The notes below the pieces were generated by a model that was given only the letters and a program-made list of their open reading frames with translations, searched no databases and was not told the origin of the DNA. Source: an uncultured Spartobacteria bacterium (GTDB taxonomy: Bacteria > Verrucomicrobiota > Verrucomicrobiia > Chthoniobacterales > Chthoniobacteraceae). Taken from it: a DNA stretch of 39,083 bases. This document shows, in pieces, positions 38,952-39,083 of the stretch. Location of the stretch: assembly GCA_903933715.1 (NCBI GenBank), contig CAIZLD010000054.1, forward strand, positions 1 to 39,083, read 5' to 3'. Every line of letters starts with the position of its first letter. Within the stretch, counting starts at the first letter, position 1. Made by a program: the position numbers and the translations under genes.

Positions 38952-39083
38952 GCTGAATCGACATTCGATCGAGCCCCAAACCCAATGGGTTTGAAGCCCA
39001 TAGCCGGTGGTTGAGCGAAGCGACACCACCGGATGAGGTGTTGAAAAGAATTCACCTCAAAGGGGTGGCAGAACCATCGCCTC
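38952..39083. repeat. Terminal stretch with two short palindromes
   Basis: No gene seen. AAACCC-AAT-GGGTTT lies at 38978-38992 and an 8-bp stem CCGGTGGT/ACCACCGG at 39004-39032 encloses GAGCGAAGCG. The stem shares the CCGGTGG core with the palindromes at 255-274. The window ends shortly after. Confidence 0.6.

Noticed and set aside
1-39083. tRNA, rRNA or insertion sequence
   Set aside because: I looked for cloverleaf-like segments, rRNA motifs and transposase frames on both strands and saw none that could be supported.

Overview
The window is about 39 kb of GC-rich bacterial chromosome with two gene blocks of very different character, plus several families of intergenic hairpin repeats. The most likely source is a Gram-negative, peptidoglycan-containing member of the Planctomycetota-Verrucomicrobiota-Chlamydiota group, most probably Verrucomicrobiota. 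Reasons: a complete division/cell-wall (dcw) cluster in classical order with a divergent FtsZ, a meso-diaminopimelate type MurE, a Kdo transferase (so lipopolysaccharide), and a bacterial microcompartment (BMC) locus of the planctomycete/verrucomicrobial type used for L-rhamnose and L-fucose. No rRNA, tRNA, transposase or CRISPR array was seen.

Positions 502-13605 (all + strand) form a catabolic module. A BMC operon encodes PduL, three hexameric shell proteins (BMC-H), an acetate-kinase-like enzyme, three pentameric shell proteins (BMC-P), a CoA-acylating aldehyde dehydrogenase, a class II aldolase and a lactate/malate dehydrogenase family enzyme. After a terminator come rhamnulokinase, a second class II aldolase made of two tandem domains (the second without catalytic residues), and lutA-lutB-lutC. 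Inferred flow: rhamnulose-1-phosphate is cleaved to dihydroxyacetone phosphate and L-lactaldehyde inside the shell; lactaldehyde becomes lactyl-CoA, lactyl-phosphate and lactate with ATP formed; LutABC then oxidises lactate to pyruvate. Putative encapsulation helices mark PduL (N-terminus), the aldehyde dehydrogenase (N-terminus) and the aldolase (C-terminus) as cargo. Isomerase, transporter and regulator are not in the window.

Positions 13951-35286 (all - strand) hold the envelope/division cluster, transcribed mraZ, rsmH, ftsL, ftsI, murE, a small unknown ORF, murF, mraY, murD, a LysM protein, ftsW, murG, a murC-murB fusion, ddl, ftsQ, ftsA, ftsZ, waaA and a small lipoprotein gene. Most junctions overlap or are under 15 nt, so it reads as one long operon. 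A likely sigma70 promoter just upstream of mraZ is covered by five TGG-type boxes on an exact 10-bp grid, a strong candidate MraZ operator.

Positions 35419-39083 hold an MsbA-like ABC exporter, a small zinc-ribbon membrane protein on the - strand, aroE, and a repeat-rich end in which the last 68 shared bp of aroE are duplicated beyond a 26-bp perfect inverted repeat.

Repeats: GCCGGCTGAAGCCGGC-type palindromes lie on both sides of the catabolic module (about 139-306 and 13624-13826); CCGCAGATT-type inverted repeats occur three times (3755, 7888 and 24211, the last inside the dcw cluster). Almost no gene has a Shine-Dalgarno sequence, so start choices rest on family alignment and operon geometry.
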